Shown here: positions 34,293 through 43,279 of the stretch, one piece after another
How positions within the stretch are numbered: position 1 is the stretch's first letter
Layout of the letters: each line of letters starts with the position of its first letter
DNA from: an uncultured Bacteroidota bacterium
GTDB taxonomy: Bacteria; Bacteroidota; Bacteroidia; Chitinophagales; Saprospiraceae
Direction of reading: 5' to 3'
NCBI GenBank assembly: GCA_937872515.1
Contig: CALMSX010000116.1
Coordinates: 100,390 to 164,389 of the forward strand
DNA: 64,000 nucleotides
Notes under the pieces: generated by a model
What the model saw: only the letters and a program-made list of their open reading frames with translations
What the model was told of the DNA's origin: nothing
Databases searched by the model: none
Translations under genes and position numbers: made by a program

Positions 34293-37247
34293 CTATTGTT
34301 TTGTGAATTTGGTAGCGTGTCGATATTTTTGGTTATACAAATACAGAATATAAACACCTGGGTTTAAATTTCCCACAGGGATTCTGGCATAACCATTTTC
34401 TGCTTTTTGTCTCAACATAAATTTGCCAGAGATATCATACACCTCCAATGTAGATCCTTCATGGTCTAATGGCTGTCCATCTATGCTGATTTCCACATAT
34501 TCACTCGTAGGATTGGGGAAAACTGAAATTTGAAGTTTTCCACCACCATTGATATCAACCACCGAGGTAATAGGATATTCATCCCTGGTACTGCCTGTTA
34601 AATAGACAGCTGATATGCCGGGTACAGGTAATGTTTTCAAAGGAGCTTGCGCACCCTCTACAAGAGGTGTTTCAAAAGCAAGGAAATTATTTCCTGCTCT
34701 TTCGGCTACAAAAAGTAAACTGTTTTTAGCATCCATGGCCACATCAACCGGGTTGCCCAATAAGGTTCCTTCTCCTTTAACTACAATTTGTTCTGCCCTA
34801 GTTACAACGTTGTCGTTTATTTTGGAGGTAAAGTCAGATATCCAAATAAGCGCTCCATCCGTTGCTGATGCAGCATCACCAATATCCGTAAGGACCATTA
34901 TGTCTCTTTCATAGTCATAAAACAAACCATGTGTCCTTACCAAGTCCATGACCTGGACTATTTGATCCGGAACGATAGGTCCTGCGGGTCGGGTGAAAAA
35001 GTTCTGAAAAACGGCCAGTTGATTAGAATTGTCAATCACTGCATACAAAGTGTTGACATTGGCCTGAATACCCCAAACATTAAAATCTACTAAATAGGTA
35101 GACAATAATTGAATACCGTCTTCATTGGATTTGTACACCAGCAGTTTATTTTGATTGTTGTTGGCGGGACTTGCATCTTCTGCCACCACTATCAGCTCTC
35201 CGGCTACTGTTATTTCGCGTCCGTTGCTAAAATCGGATGTTGAACTGGCCGATAAAACCGGTGGGTTGCCATTTCTAACATTAGTAAGCACACTGGAATA
35301 AACATCAAGTCGGTTATTGCTTCTATTTAATTGTATTAACATATCTGATTTATCATTGTAATAGATTCCGTCTGCATCTTTGGCTTTATTGACAAAAGAT
35401 GTTTGAGAAAAAGATCTATCACTATTCACGCCAATGATATCAACCTTTTTTGTTGTATTAGACGATGCAAAAACGGAACCCACCTCTGCTGCATCATTAC
35501 TATTATCTACATAAATAGGTCCGCTGCAATCGCCCGTACCACTTGAAGGTTGAGCCAGGTAAGGAAAAGAATTAGCAAAAGGTTTATCATTTTTTTCAAC
35601 ACCGGTTGTAAAACCCAGCACATTGAGAAGTTGAGGTGTAACAGGACTGCTGGAATTTCCAGGTATATAGTCATCATACCATAAACCTACTGCTGCCAAT
35701 ACAGCGCCTCCCACAGCCTGTAGTTCAATGCGGGTCACGTCATCTTCCAGTCTTCTTCCATTAGGAAAGCCATCCATGTTAGGTATAAATTCGATGTCGG
35801 TGTTTGTATTATAGGGCGCAGCAGTGAGTCCCAGGACAGCAGCCTGAATCAATCCAAGAGAACTAAAGTTGGGGTCATTTCTTGGAGTTGGAGGTACTGC
35901 CATATTTAATCTCAACATATCACCACCGTTGGGAAGAAAATTATTGACAAAGGGTTTTCCTGCGGCCAGTGGGTTGCCGTTTTTTCCGGTTGCCAACTGA
36001 TAAGGAATAACATTGGGCACACCGGTATGAAATGCTGGCCAGAGGTCAACAGATCTTGGTTTTCCCGGACCAGGCAAAAGAAGGGTTCCAAAAACGGCAT
36101 CATCAAGTGCGGTTCCGGCCAGTGCTGGATTTCCTTTTAAACCGTACAAGCCATCAGCACCATTGGTAAAGTCAAAGGCACCAAGCGATTTTTTCTGTAT
36201 TCGTAGAGGAGCAAAAGAGGGTACCGCACCGCCAAATAAATCATCATCCATGTAGAGCGCCAGTTCAGGATTGAAAAAATATTCATCCAAACTAGATTCA
36301 GCAAACTCTTCATAAGGAGTAAGGCTATTCCAATAGTCTTTTTTGCCTATCGGGATAACTGCCTCGTTGGTAAGCGGCATGCCTAACCTTGAAACCTGAA
36401 TCCACTCTCCATCGTAGGTAGGATCTGATGTGGCAGAAAGAGTTGTTATGGCTTTTCTGCTGGCAGAGGCCCATACACCTATTACGTAGTCTGAATCCAG
36501 TATGTTTTTTGGCTGTGCTGAAGCACCTTTTTTCAGCAGGGTATTGATTGGCACTTTAATAGCAATTGCACTTACATTCATACATGCAAGTCCGTCAACA
36601 TTATTACCAACCTGTCGTGGTGCATTGCCCAGATCAAATATGCCTCCTAAATCAACAAAAAAGGGATCATCGGTAGGTCCTGCAAAAACGATTTCACCCG
36701 TATTGGCTGTTGTGATGGCATTATTAAATAAAGTATTGTAACTGGAATTTAAACCTACAGCACTTTCAATTGACCGTGGCCCAATATTGTTGGGAGGCAC
36801 AATGCCATTGTTGATAATGGTTTGCCAGCTGGCTCCATTGTCTAAACTCCTTTCCAATGTATAAGTAGTTTTGAGGTTTTGTTTTCCCAGTCTTATGTTG
36901 AAAAAAGTAGTAGGGTCTTCATTTACTTTGTGAAAAGTAAACCGGTAGGTAATCTCATCTCCCGGAATCGAAGCGTCATTGTCAATGTGAATTTCATAAC
37001 GAATATTTTCACCAAAGCTAAAATAATTCGGTCCGCCATGTGGGAGTTGCATGGGCACATAGGTGGCTATGATTGTAATGGTATTGGGGTCATCCGGACT
37101 CCTGAACGCATAGAGATCCACATTGTCTGCCAATGGGTCATTGGCAATAAGGGGTGCTTCTCGGTGTGATGATGCCAGCAAGGTGACATTACAAAGCACA
37201 ACAACGATAACCACAAATAATATAGGATATATAAATTTTGATTTCAT
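34293..37247 (-). CDS. DUF4331 secreted protein with propeller-like region and T9SS sorting domain
   Basis: 984-aa secreted protein of unknown function. The signal peptide (MKSKFIYPILFVVIVVVLCN) runs into the DUF4331 hallmark SSHREAPLIANDPLADN, DLYAFRSPDDPNTITIIATY. The DUF4331 region reaches about residue 560. A beta-rich region (about 570-900) with VDIIGVNSDRSF, RLDVYSSVLTNVRNGN and LLSTYLVDFNVWGIQ looks like a lactonase-type propeller. The last 80 residues are a type A sorting domain (ISVFPNPTSEYVEISIDG ... NPGVYILYLY), so it is expected on the cell surface. Residues about 330-530 are almost identical to the paralogue just upstream. It is last in the TPR-DUF4331-DUF4331 run, with 20 bases to the paralogue. 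Confidence 0.88.
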   Translation of the reverse strand: MKSKFIYPILFVVIVVVLCNVTLLASSHREAPLIANDPLADNVDLYAFRSPDDPNTITIIATYVPMQLPHGGPNYFSFGENIRYEIHIDNDASIPGDEITYRFTFHKVNEDPTTFFNIRLGKQNLKTTYTLERSLDNGASWQTIINNGIVPPNNIGPRSIESAVGLNSSYNTLFNNAITTANTGEIVFAGPTDDPFFVDLGGIFDLGNAPRQVGNNVDGLACMNVSAIAIKVPINTLLKKGASAQPKNILDSDYVIGVWASASRKAITTLSATSDPTYDGEWIQVSRLGMPLTNEAVIPIGKKDYWNSLTPYEEFAESSLDEYFFNPELALYMDDDLFGGAVPSFAPLRIQKKSLGAFDFTNGADGLYGLKGNPALAGTALDDAVFGTLLLPGPGKPRSVDLWPAFHTGVPNVIPYQLATGKNGNPLAAGKPFVNNFLPNGGDMLRLNMAVPPTPRNDPNFSSLGLIQAAVLGLTAAPYNTNTDIEFIPNMDGFPNGRRLEDDVTRIELQAVGGAVLAAVGLWYDDYIPGNSSSPVTPQLLNVLGFTTGVEKNDKPFANSFPYLAQPSSGTGDCSGPIYVDNSNDAAEVGSVFASSNTTKKVDIIGVNSDRSFSQTSFVNKAKDADGIYYNDKSDMLIQLNRSNNRLDVYSSVLTNVRNGNPPVLSASSTSDFSNGREITVAGELIVVAEDASPANNNQNKLLVYKSNEDGIQLLSTYLVDFNVWGIQANVNTLYAVIDNSNQLAVFQNFFTRPAGPIVPDQIVQVMDLVRTHGLFYDYERDIMVLTDIGDAASATDGALIWISDFTSKINDNVVTRAEQIVVKGEGTLLGNPVDVAMDAKNSLLFVAERAGNNFLAFETPLVEGAQAPLKTLPVPGISAVYLTGSTRDEYPITSVVDINGGGKLQISVFPNPTSEYVEISIDGQPLDHEGSTLEVYDISGKFMLRQKAENGYARIPVGNLNPGVYILYLYNQKYRHATKFTKQ

Positions 37248-37267
37248 GATAAAGTGTATTTGATAAG

Positions 37268-39007
37268 TTATTTAGATGCCATAGTACCTCTCCAGGGCAT
37301 GGCCAGATAAGGAAATGAAGCGTTAAATTTGGCATCATTGCCATTTACACCGGTTCTGAATGTGATCACATCCAACAGATCCTGGGTTACAGGACTTGAA
37401 GAAGTACCGGGTAGGTAGTCATCATACCAAAGACCAACGGCAGCCAATACAGCGCCACCAACTGCCTGTAATTCGATGGTGGTTACATCGTCTTCCAGCC
37501 TTCTGCCATTGGGGAAGCCGTCCATGTTGGGTATAAATTCAATATTGGTGTTTGTATTATAAGGTGCAGCAGTGAGGCCCAAGACAGCAGCCTGAATCAA
37601 TCCAAGAGAACTAAAGTTGGGGTCGTTCCTGGGTGTTGGAGGTACGGCCATGTTCAACCTCAGCATATCACCACCGTTGGGAAGAAAATTATTGACAAAA
37701 GGTTTTCCTGCGGCCAATGGGTTGCCATTTTTTCCGGTTGCCAGCTGATAAGGAATAACATTGGGCACACCGGTATGAAAGGCCGGCCAGAGGTCAACAG
37801 ATCTTGGTTTTCCGGGACCAGGCAAAAGAAGGGTTCCAAAAACGGCATCATCAAGTGCGGTTCCGGCCAGCGCTGGATTTCCTTTTAGCCCAAACAGGCC
37901 ATCAGCACCATTGGTAAAATCAAAGGCACCAAGCGATTTTTTCTGTATTCGAAGAGGTGCAAAAGAGGGTACTGCCCCACCAAATAGATCGTCATCCATG
38001 TAAAGGGCAAGTTCCGGATTGTAAAAAAAAGCATCAAACAGGGTATCAGCAAATTCCTGATAGGGGGTCATTCTGTTCCATAAGTCTTTATAACCAATAG
38101 GAATGACTGCCTCATTTGTCAGCGGCATACCAATACGGGATACCTGCACCCAGTCGCCGCCGGTTTCATTTCCTCCGTCTTTTTTGAGTGTCGAAACAGC
38201 CTTTCTGCTGGCAGAGGCCCACACACCAATTACATAATCGCTATCTAATATATTGGCAGGCACGCTTGGAGCACCGGCCTTAAGAAGGGTATTGATTGGA
38301 ATTTGAAGCACAAGGCTGTGAACATTAGTTCCTGATAGTCCATCGCGTGGAGGGCCATCCTGACGAGGCGAATTGCCCAAATCAAAAATTCCACCCAGAT
38401 CTACATAAAAGGGATCATCAACCGGACCGGCAAAAACTTTTTCTCCGGTAGTCGCCTGAAAAATACCCTCACTGAATAACTGGCCATAGGATTTACCAAG
38501 GCCAAGATTGGAATCAATTGATCTGGGTCCAATGTTGGGAGGAGGTACAATGCCACCATTGACAATGGTTTCAAAACTGATTCCTCCGTTCATACTTCTC
38601 TCTAGGTTGTAACTTACTTTGAGATTTTGTTTACCCAACCTGATATTAAAAAAAGTGGTGGGGTCTTCGTTAAGGGTATAAAAAGTAAAACGATATACAA
38701 TCTCATCTCCGGGTTTGGAAGCATCATTGTCAATGTGAATTTCATATCTCACATCTTTACCAAAACTATAGTAGTTTGGGCCTCCAAACGGCAATTGTGC
38801 TGGAATGTAGTTAGCAATGATTGTAATCGTGTTGGGATTGTCAGGGCTTCTGAATGCATATAGATCCGTGTTGTCTGCCAGTGGATCGTTGGCAATCAGT
38901 GGAGCCTCCCGGTGAGAAGAGGCCAATACCAAGCCTTGGTACAGAAAGGACAATACACATATTACTGTGATTTTGACCCTGAAACTTGAAAATAAATTTT
39001 CTTTCAT
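37268..39007 (-). CDS. DUF4331 secreted protein, short paralogue without sorting domain
   Basis: 579-aa paralogue of the following gene, consisting of a signal peptide (MKENLFSSFRVKITVICVLSFLYQGLVLA) and the DUF4331 domain only. SSHREAPLIANDPLADNTDL follows directly after the signal sequence. It ends at PYLAMPWRGTMASK, with no propeller-like region and no T9SS tail, so it should stay in the periplasm or outer-membrane lumen while its partner goes to the surface. The N-terminal 320 residues are clearly divergent from the paralogue while residues about 334-535 are nearly identical. It sits 27 bases after the TPR gene and is probably co-transcribed. Confidence 0.88.
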   Translation of the reverse strand: MKENLFSSFRVKITVICVLSFLYQGLVLASSHREAPLIANDPLADNTDLYAFRSPDNPNTITIIANYIPAQLPFGGPNYYSFGKDVRYEIHIDNDASKPGDEIVYRFTFYTLNEDPTTFFNIRLGKQNLKVSYNLERSMNGGISFETIVNGGIVPPPNIGPRSIDSNLGLGKSYGQLFSEGIFQATTGEKVFAGPVDDPFYVDLGGIFDLGNSPRQDGPPRDGLSGTNVHSLVLQIPINTLLKAGAPSVPANILDSDYVIGVWASASRKAVSTLKKDGGNETGGDWVQVSRIGMPLTNEAVIPIGYKDLWNRMTPYQEFADTLFDAFFYNPELALYMDDDLFGGAVPSFAPLRIQKKSLGAFDFTNGADGLFGLKGNPALAGTALDDAVFGTLLLPGPGKPRSVDLWPAFHTGVPNVIPYQLATGKNGNPLAAGKPFVNNFLPNGGDMLRLNMAVPPTPRNDPNFSSLGLIQAAVLGLTAAPYNTNTNIEFIPNMDGFPNGRRLEDDVTTIELQAVGGAVLAAVGLWYDDYLPGTSSSPVTQDLLDVITFRTGVNGNDAKFNASFPYLAMPWRGTMASK

Positions 39008-39034
39008 GATAAAATGATTTTAATGGTTGAAGTG

Positions 39035-40267
39035 TTAAATTTTGGTTTTAATCATTTCCAACTCAGGATGCCTTGAGTGGGTTGATGAAGCAGTTTTATA
39101 GTAGGATATTGCTTTTTCTTTGTTATTGTTTTCCAATTCCAAAAGGGCCAATGTTCTGTTGACATCAATATTTTGGGGCCTCTTTTGAAATTCTTTTTTA
39201 GCATAGACAAGGGCCGTTGCTGTATCTTCAAACAAATCGTTGTAAACATGGGCGTATTCCAGATCCATGTTGTGACCCGTTTCTGAATCGTCCTTTAGCA
39301 TGACAAGAATGTCTGCTTTCAATTTTTCTAAAGCTTCTACCTTTTTCTGACTTTTATATAATCCCGCCAGTGTCACATAGAAGTCAACTTCAGGAATAAT
39401 ATTTATCGCATCTTTCAATTTGAGAGCAGCTTCATTTAATTCATTTCTTTTAAGTGCTAATTTTCCCAATCCGGCAACAGCAAACGGATAGTCTGGTCGT
39501 TCTTGTAGCAGTGTTTTGTATACCACTTCTGCTTCATTATCCAGACCATACCTCATAAGCATTTCTGCATAGGTGTGCATAGCCCAAGCAGTTTCTTCCT
39601 GGCCAGGATAACCTGCCTGTATGGCCATGAGCATTGCTTCTCTTGCACCCGGGATGTCACCAAAAATTTCCCTCAAATAGGAAACTCTTGAATAAGATCG
39701 CAGGTCGGGTCTGATGGCCACCATCTTATCGGCCACAACCACCGCTTCTTTGTAATTGCCCAACTCGATGTGACAATCAACCAGCACCCCATAAATTTGG
39801 GAATTGTAAGGATTGAGCAAAATGGCTTCCTGTGCCGTTTTAAGTGCTGTTTGGAAATCATGCAGCGACAATTGCACACCTGCTATAGTGACAAGGGCGG
39901 TGAATCGGGTTTCATTGTCCAGATCTTTGTTTTCAAGAATATGATTCAAGATGGATTGAGCAGCCGGATAATAATGACCATGTTCCCCGGTAATTCTGGC
40001 TTCCTTAATAAACAAATGTGCCAATTCTGTTGCAGATTTATGGTCATTTGAGTTGGCCAGCAATTGATTTCGCAAGCTCACATACTTACTCTGCACCTGA
40101 TCCCATTCCTTCCCCATGGTTATGCGTTCGTTGCGATCCAGTAAATCAGGAACAGTGAATTCGTTTTTTGTTTGTTTGTTATTGATCCATAATGCAGATA
40201 GAATCAGCAACAGAATCATTCCCGCTCCTAGCGAGTAAAACCGATAAGTAAAATTTGTTTTCATCAT
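39035..40267 (-). CDS. Tetratricopeptide-repeat protein, membrane-anchored
   Basis: 410-aa TPR protein. One hydrophobic segment (FYSLGAGMILLLILSALWI) anchors the N-terminus or serves as an uncleaved signal. Residues about 95-400 contain TPR hairpins such as ALKTAQEAILLNPYNSQIYG, ELGNYKEAVVVADKMVAIRP, YGLDNEAEVVYKTLLQERPD and LALLELENNNKEKAISYYKT. It is the first gene of the DUF4331 run (27 bases ahead of the next gene) and presumably binds or chaperones a partner in the periplasm. Fusion of exported DUF4331 proteins with a TPR adaptor in one operon suggests a complex; that is inference. Confidence 0.87.
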   Translation of the reverse strand: MMKTNFTYRFYSLGAGMILLLILSALWINNKQTKNEFTVPDLLDRNERITMGKEWDQVQSKYVSLRNQLLANSNDHKSATELAHLFIKEARITGEHGHYYPAAQSILNHILENKDLDNETRFTALVTIAGVQLSLHDFQTALKTAQEAILLNPYNSQIYGVLVDCHIELGNYKEAVVVADKMVAIRPDLRSYSRVSYLREIFGDIPGAREAMLMAIQAGYPGQEETAWAMHTYAEMLMRYGLDNEAEVVYKTLLQERPDYPFAVAGLGKLALKRNELNEAALKLKDAINIIPEVDFYVTLAGLYKSQKKVEALEKLKADILVMLKDDSETGHNMDLEYAHVYNDLFEDTATALVYAKKEFQKRPQNIDVNRTLALLELENNNKEKAISYYKTASSTHSRHPELEMIKTKI

Positions 40268-40861
40268 AAATACATTTGATTTGAGAATGTGTGTTTTGTT
40301 TATGTACGTGGGAAATGGAGATATTGGATTGATATTTCGATAATTAATTGGAACCCATCTTTGATCGCAGCATGTCGATGGTTTTCTGAGTTGCTGAAAA
40401 ATATTGATTTTGGGTATCTAATGGGAAAAACCACAGGAAGCTACCATGAGGCATATTTGGGCATAAATGATATAATGTTTTGCTCTTGGCCTAAGTAGAA
40501 TTCTGGATAAGCTTAAAAGGATAGGAAAGGGCTGGCCCTGATTTAAGTATTGAAATTTTACAAGATCAGACCTATTTAGGCTTTACAAATAAAATGGTAT
40601 TCACTTACAAATTATAAGCTGCCCTTATTCATAGCTACCTTTTTATGCCCAACTAAATGTAAAATAGTGATCTTGCATTTACGACCCGTACCATAACTAC
40701 CCTGACATTATATGGCACCATGTAGTCTGTGAGTGAATTCAATGTATAGTAAAGTCAACAATCGAAATGTGATTGCAACATTTTCTGAAGCATCGCAATA
40801 TTGAGATCCAATATCCTCTTTTATCTCATATTGTTTAGTAATTAAAAAAAACCAAACCTAT
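40268..40861. other. AT-rich intergenic region between the TPR and TonB receptor genes
   Basis: 594 bases with no supported gene. A 69-codon frame at 40289-40498 has no protein-like features. No terminator or convincing -7 box was found. It must hold the promoter of the TPR-DUF4331 run and the 3' end of the receptor transcript. Confidence 0.5.
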
Positions 40862-43105
40862 TTACAATTCCATAGCGAGACTCAATCTGAAATAGGTTGG
40901 ACTGCCGGGAGTAAAGTGAATTTCTTCAATGCCCTGGGCCTCGTCTCGCAACCTGCTAGTGGTATTGAATTGCGTTTCTTTCCAACGGGTATTGAAAAGA
41001 TTGTTGATTTGAGTACCTAAGGTTATTTTACCAATGCGATAGGAAAATTGTAGGTCAAAAATGGTGTAACCTTCAGCGATAACATCATTGGTTTCGTTGG
41101 CAGGGCGGTCTCCCATGTATCTGTATCGAAGGCTACCTGATATGCCTTTTGAATTTTGATAATTAAGCCCTCCTGCAGAAGTGAGCGCTGGAGCAAGGGG
41201 GATGTAGGGTTCGCTGTGGTTGTCTATAGTCCTGGCATTTGCAATATTGAGATCAAGGTCGGCAAACCAATTTTTCGTAAGCTGATATCGGGCTGAAAGA
41301 TCGACCCCCAAACGTTGAGAACGACCACTGGTTTCTACAATACCGGCGTCACCCACATAAACAAATTCCTGATCCATCCACAAATACCAAATAGCGGGTT
41401 GAACCAACAAACGATTGCCGGGTTTCCAGATCATTCCAATGTCGGAGCCATAAGCAGCGGGCGCTATCTTTTTGCCTTCCTGTTTAACCACCACCCGTGT
41501 GTCATTGGAATGAAAGCCCTTGCCAAATTTCCAATATAATTGCATTTTTTTATTTGCCTGATAAAATGCACTGCACTTCGGATAGACATTAAAAGAACCG
41601 GCATCGATTGTGGTACCATTGTTAAGGCCATCCTGATAAGTGTTAAAAAATTTCTCGAACCTTAAACCCAGTTCTACATTCCATTTTTTGCTGAGAGTAA
41701 CTTGTTCTGCAATAAATACAGCTAAGTTGGCTTCTTTGATGTTTCCGTATTGTAGTTGATTTCTGGTTTCCGATCTGTTTAAAGTATTGGCCAGTTCATT
41801 GTCTTTTGAAAAATCATATCTGAATTGAAGCCCTGATTGAAACTCTCCATCCAACCCAATTATTTTGTGATTGGACTGCAGGGTCCCGTTATATCCCAGC
41901 AAATTTCTTTTTTCTTTTTGTCGAATTTGATCTCCATTGATGGAATCTTCAAGAAAAAATGTGAAGTTGGAGTATAATTCAAAATTATAATTCACCACAT
42001 AGATTTGATTTTTTATCAAACCTTTTTTAAGAGGTGTGAGTGTTTGTAGGGTAAAACTTGTACGCGAGGTTTTGCCACCCTCCGTAGGATCAATAGATCC
42101 AAAAAAACCTATGATCCCGTTTTCAACAGCCCGGTTGGGTATTTGTCCGGAATGGTTCCATTGGGAAGAAAAATGACTGAGACCGATATGAATCGTACTG
42201 TTACGACCCATTTCTCCTATGTATTTACCGGTTAAGTTTAATTTGTTAAAATGTTGAGGTGCATCAAAAAATCCGTTGGTAAAAGAATATTCTGAAGCGA
42301 TGTACGCCGATCGAATTTTATCACTCGTGCCTGGTGTTAGTAAATTTAACCCTCCGTATAGTCTGTAGGTGTCAAATTGACCAACCTCAGCCTTGATAAC
42401 ATTTGATTCTAGTGAGTTTTTTGTTTTTAAGTTTACCCATCCGGCGGTTGCAAAATTACCCTTTTCAGCAAGATAAGGCCCCTTGTTAAAATCAACTTTA
42501 TCTACAAGTTCAGGAATTACAAAGTGGAGATCTGCATATCCCTGACCATGGGCATGAGAAACCATATTCACCGGCATATCATCAACCGTAAGTTGGACAT
42601 CGGTGCCGTGATCAACATCAAATCCTCTCAGAAAAATTTGTTCTGCTTTTCCTCCACCTGCGTGTTGACCAATGAAGAGCCCTGGCACCATCCTCAGTAT
42701 TTCCTGACTATTTTGAGTGGGCCTTAGTCCTATATCTATCTTGCCAATGATGTTTTTTTTGTGCAGGACATTGCCCTCAACAACGATTTCATCGATCATT
42801 ACCATGGTTTCTTCCAAAATGATTTCAAAATTGGTATGCTCAGAAGGCAAACTAATGCTCACCATTTTGGTTTCGAAGCCAATTGCACTAATTTGAAAAG
42901 TAGATATACCCGATTGTAATCCATCAAAGTAAACCTGGCCTTTTGTATCTGTAAATTTTATACTCCCGCTGTTGGTATGTAGAACCCACACATCCTCGAT
43001 TTGGATCTGATTTTTTTTATTCAATATCCTGAAATGAATCTCTGTGGCCATTATGGTCTCGTGAAATAGAAAACATAAAAAAAGTAGGGTAAACTTTTGC
43101 ATCAT
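40862..43105 (-). CDS. TonB-dependent receptor with carboxypeptidase-like regulatory domain
   Basis: 747-aa outer-membrane active transporter. After a signal peptide (MMQKFTLLFLCFLFHETIMA) comes a CarboxypepD_reg-like beta-sandwich (FTDTKGQVYFDGLQSGISTFQ), a plug domain from about residue 110 (GLRPTQNSQEILRMVPGLFI) and a 22-strand barrel ending at RLSLAMEL. The plug holds clustered His: DVDHGTD around His166 and SHAHGQGYADLHF with His184, His186 and His194. That sequence suggests a metal or metal-complex substrate; the family (from memory) is seen with His in this place but the ligand is not established. It is co-directional with, and upstream of, the TPR-DUF4331 genes, though separated by 594 bases. 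Confidence 0.9.
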   Translation of the reverse strand: MMQKFTLLFLCFLFHETIMATEIHFRILNKKNQIQIEDVWVLHTNSGSIKFTDTKGQVYFDGLQSGISTFQISAIGFETKMVSISLPSEHTNFEIILEETMVMIDEIVVEGNVLHKKNIIGKIDIGLRPTQNSQEILRMVPGLFIGQHAGGGKAEQIFLRGFDVDHGTDVQLTVDDMPVNMVSHAHGQGYADLHFVIPELVDKVDFNKGPYLAEKGNFATAGWVNLKTKNSLESNVIKAEVGQFDTYRLYGGLNLLTPGTSDKIRSAYIASEYSFTNGFFDAPQHFNKLNLTGKYIGEMGRNSTIHIGLSHFSSQWNHSGQIPNRAVENGIIGFFGSIDPTEGGKTSRTSFTLQTLTPLKKGLIKNQIYVVNYNFELYSNFTFFLEDSINGDQIRQKEKRNLLGYNGTLQSNHKIIGLDGEFQSGLQFRYDFSKDNELANTLNRSETRNQLQYGNIKEANLAVFIAEQVTLSKKWNVELGLRFEKFFNTYQDGLNNGTTIDAGSFNVYPKCSAFYQANKKMQLYWKFGKGFHSNDTRVVVKQEGKKIAPAAYGSDIGMIWKPGNRLLVQPAIWYLWMDQEFVYVGDAGIVETSGRSQRLGVDLSARYQLTKNWFADLDLNIANARTIDNHSEPYIPLAPALTSAGGLNYQNSKGISGSLRYRYMGDRPANETNDVIAEGYTIFDLQFSYRIGKITLGTQINNLFNTRWKETQFNTTSRLRDEAQGIEEIHFTPGSPTYFRLSLAMEL

Positions 43106-43279
43106 GGTTATCTCTTTTCCTGATTTACGGTTTTAAAGCCGTTTTTGGATTTAATTTTTCATTTATTCCTGTTAAATTCTATTGTTAGTTGGATTGATGG
43201 CTTGTCAAAAATTGAATTTGTAATAAAGCCATGCTTTCTGCCAATAAATCGCGTATTTTTACAGCCAATCCATTTCCTT

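Noticed and set aside
40289..40498. 69-aa ORF between the TPR and TonB genes
   Set aside because: No signal peptide, motif or plausible ribosome-binding context.
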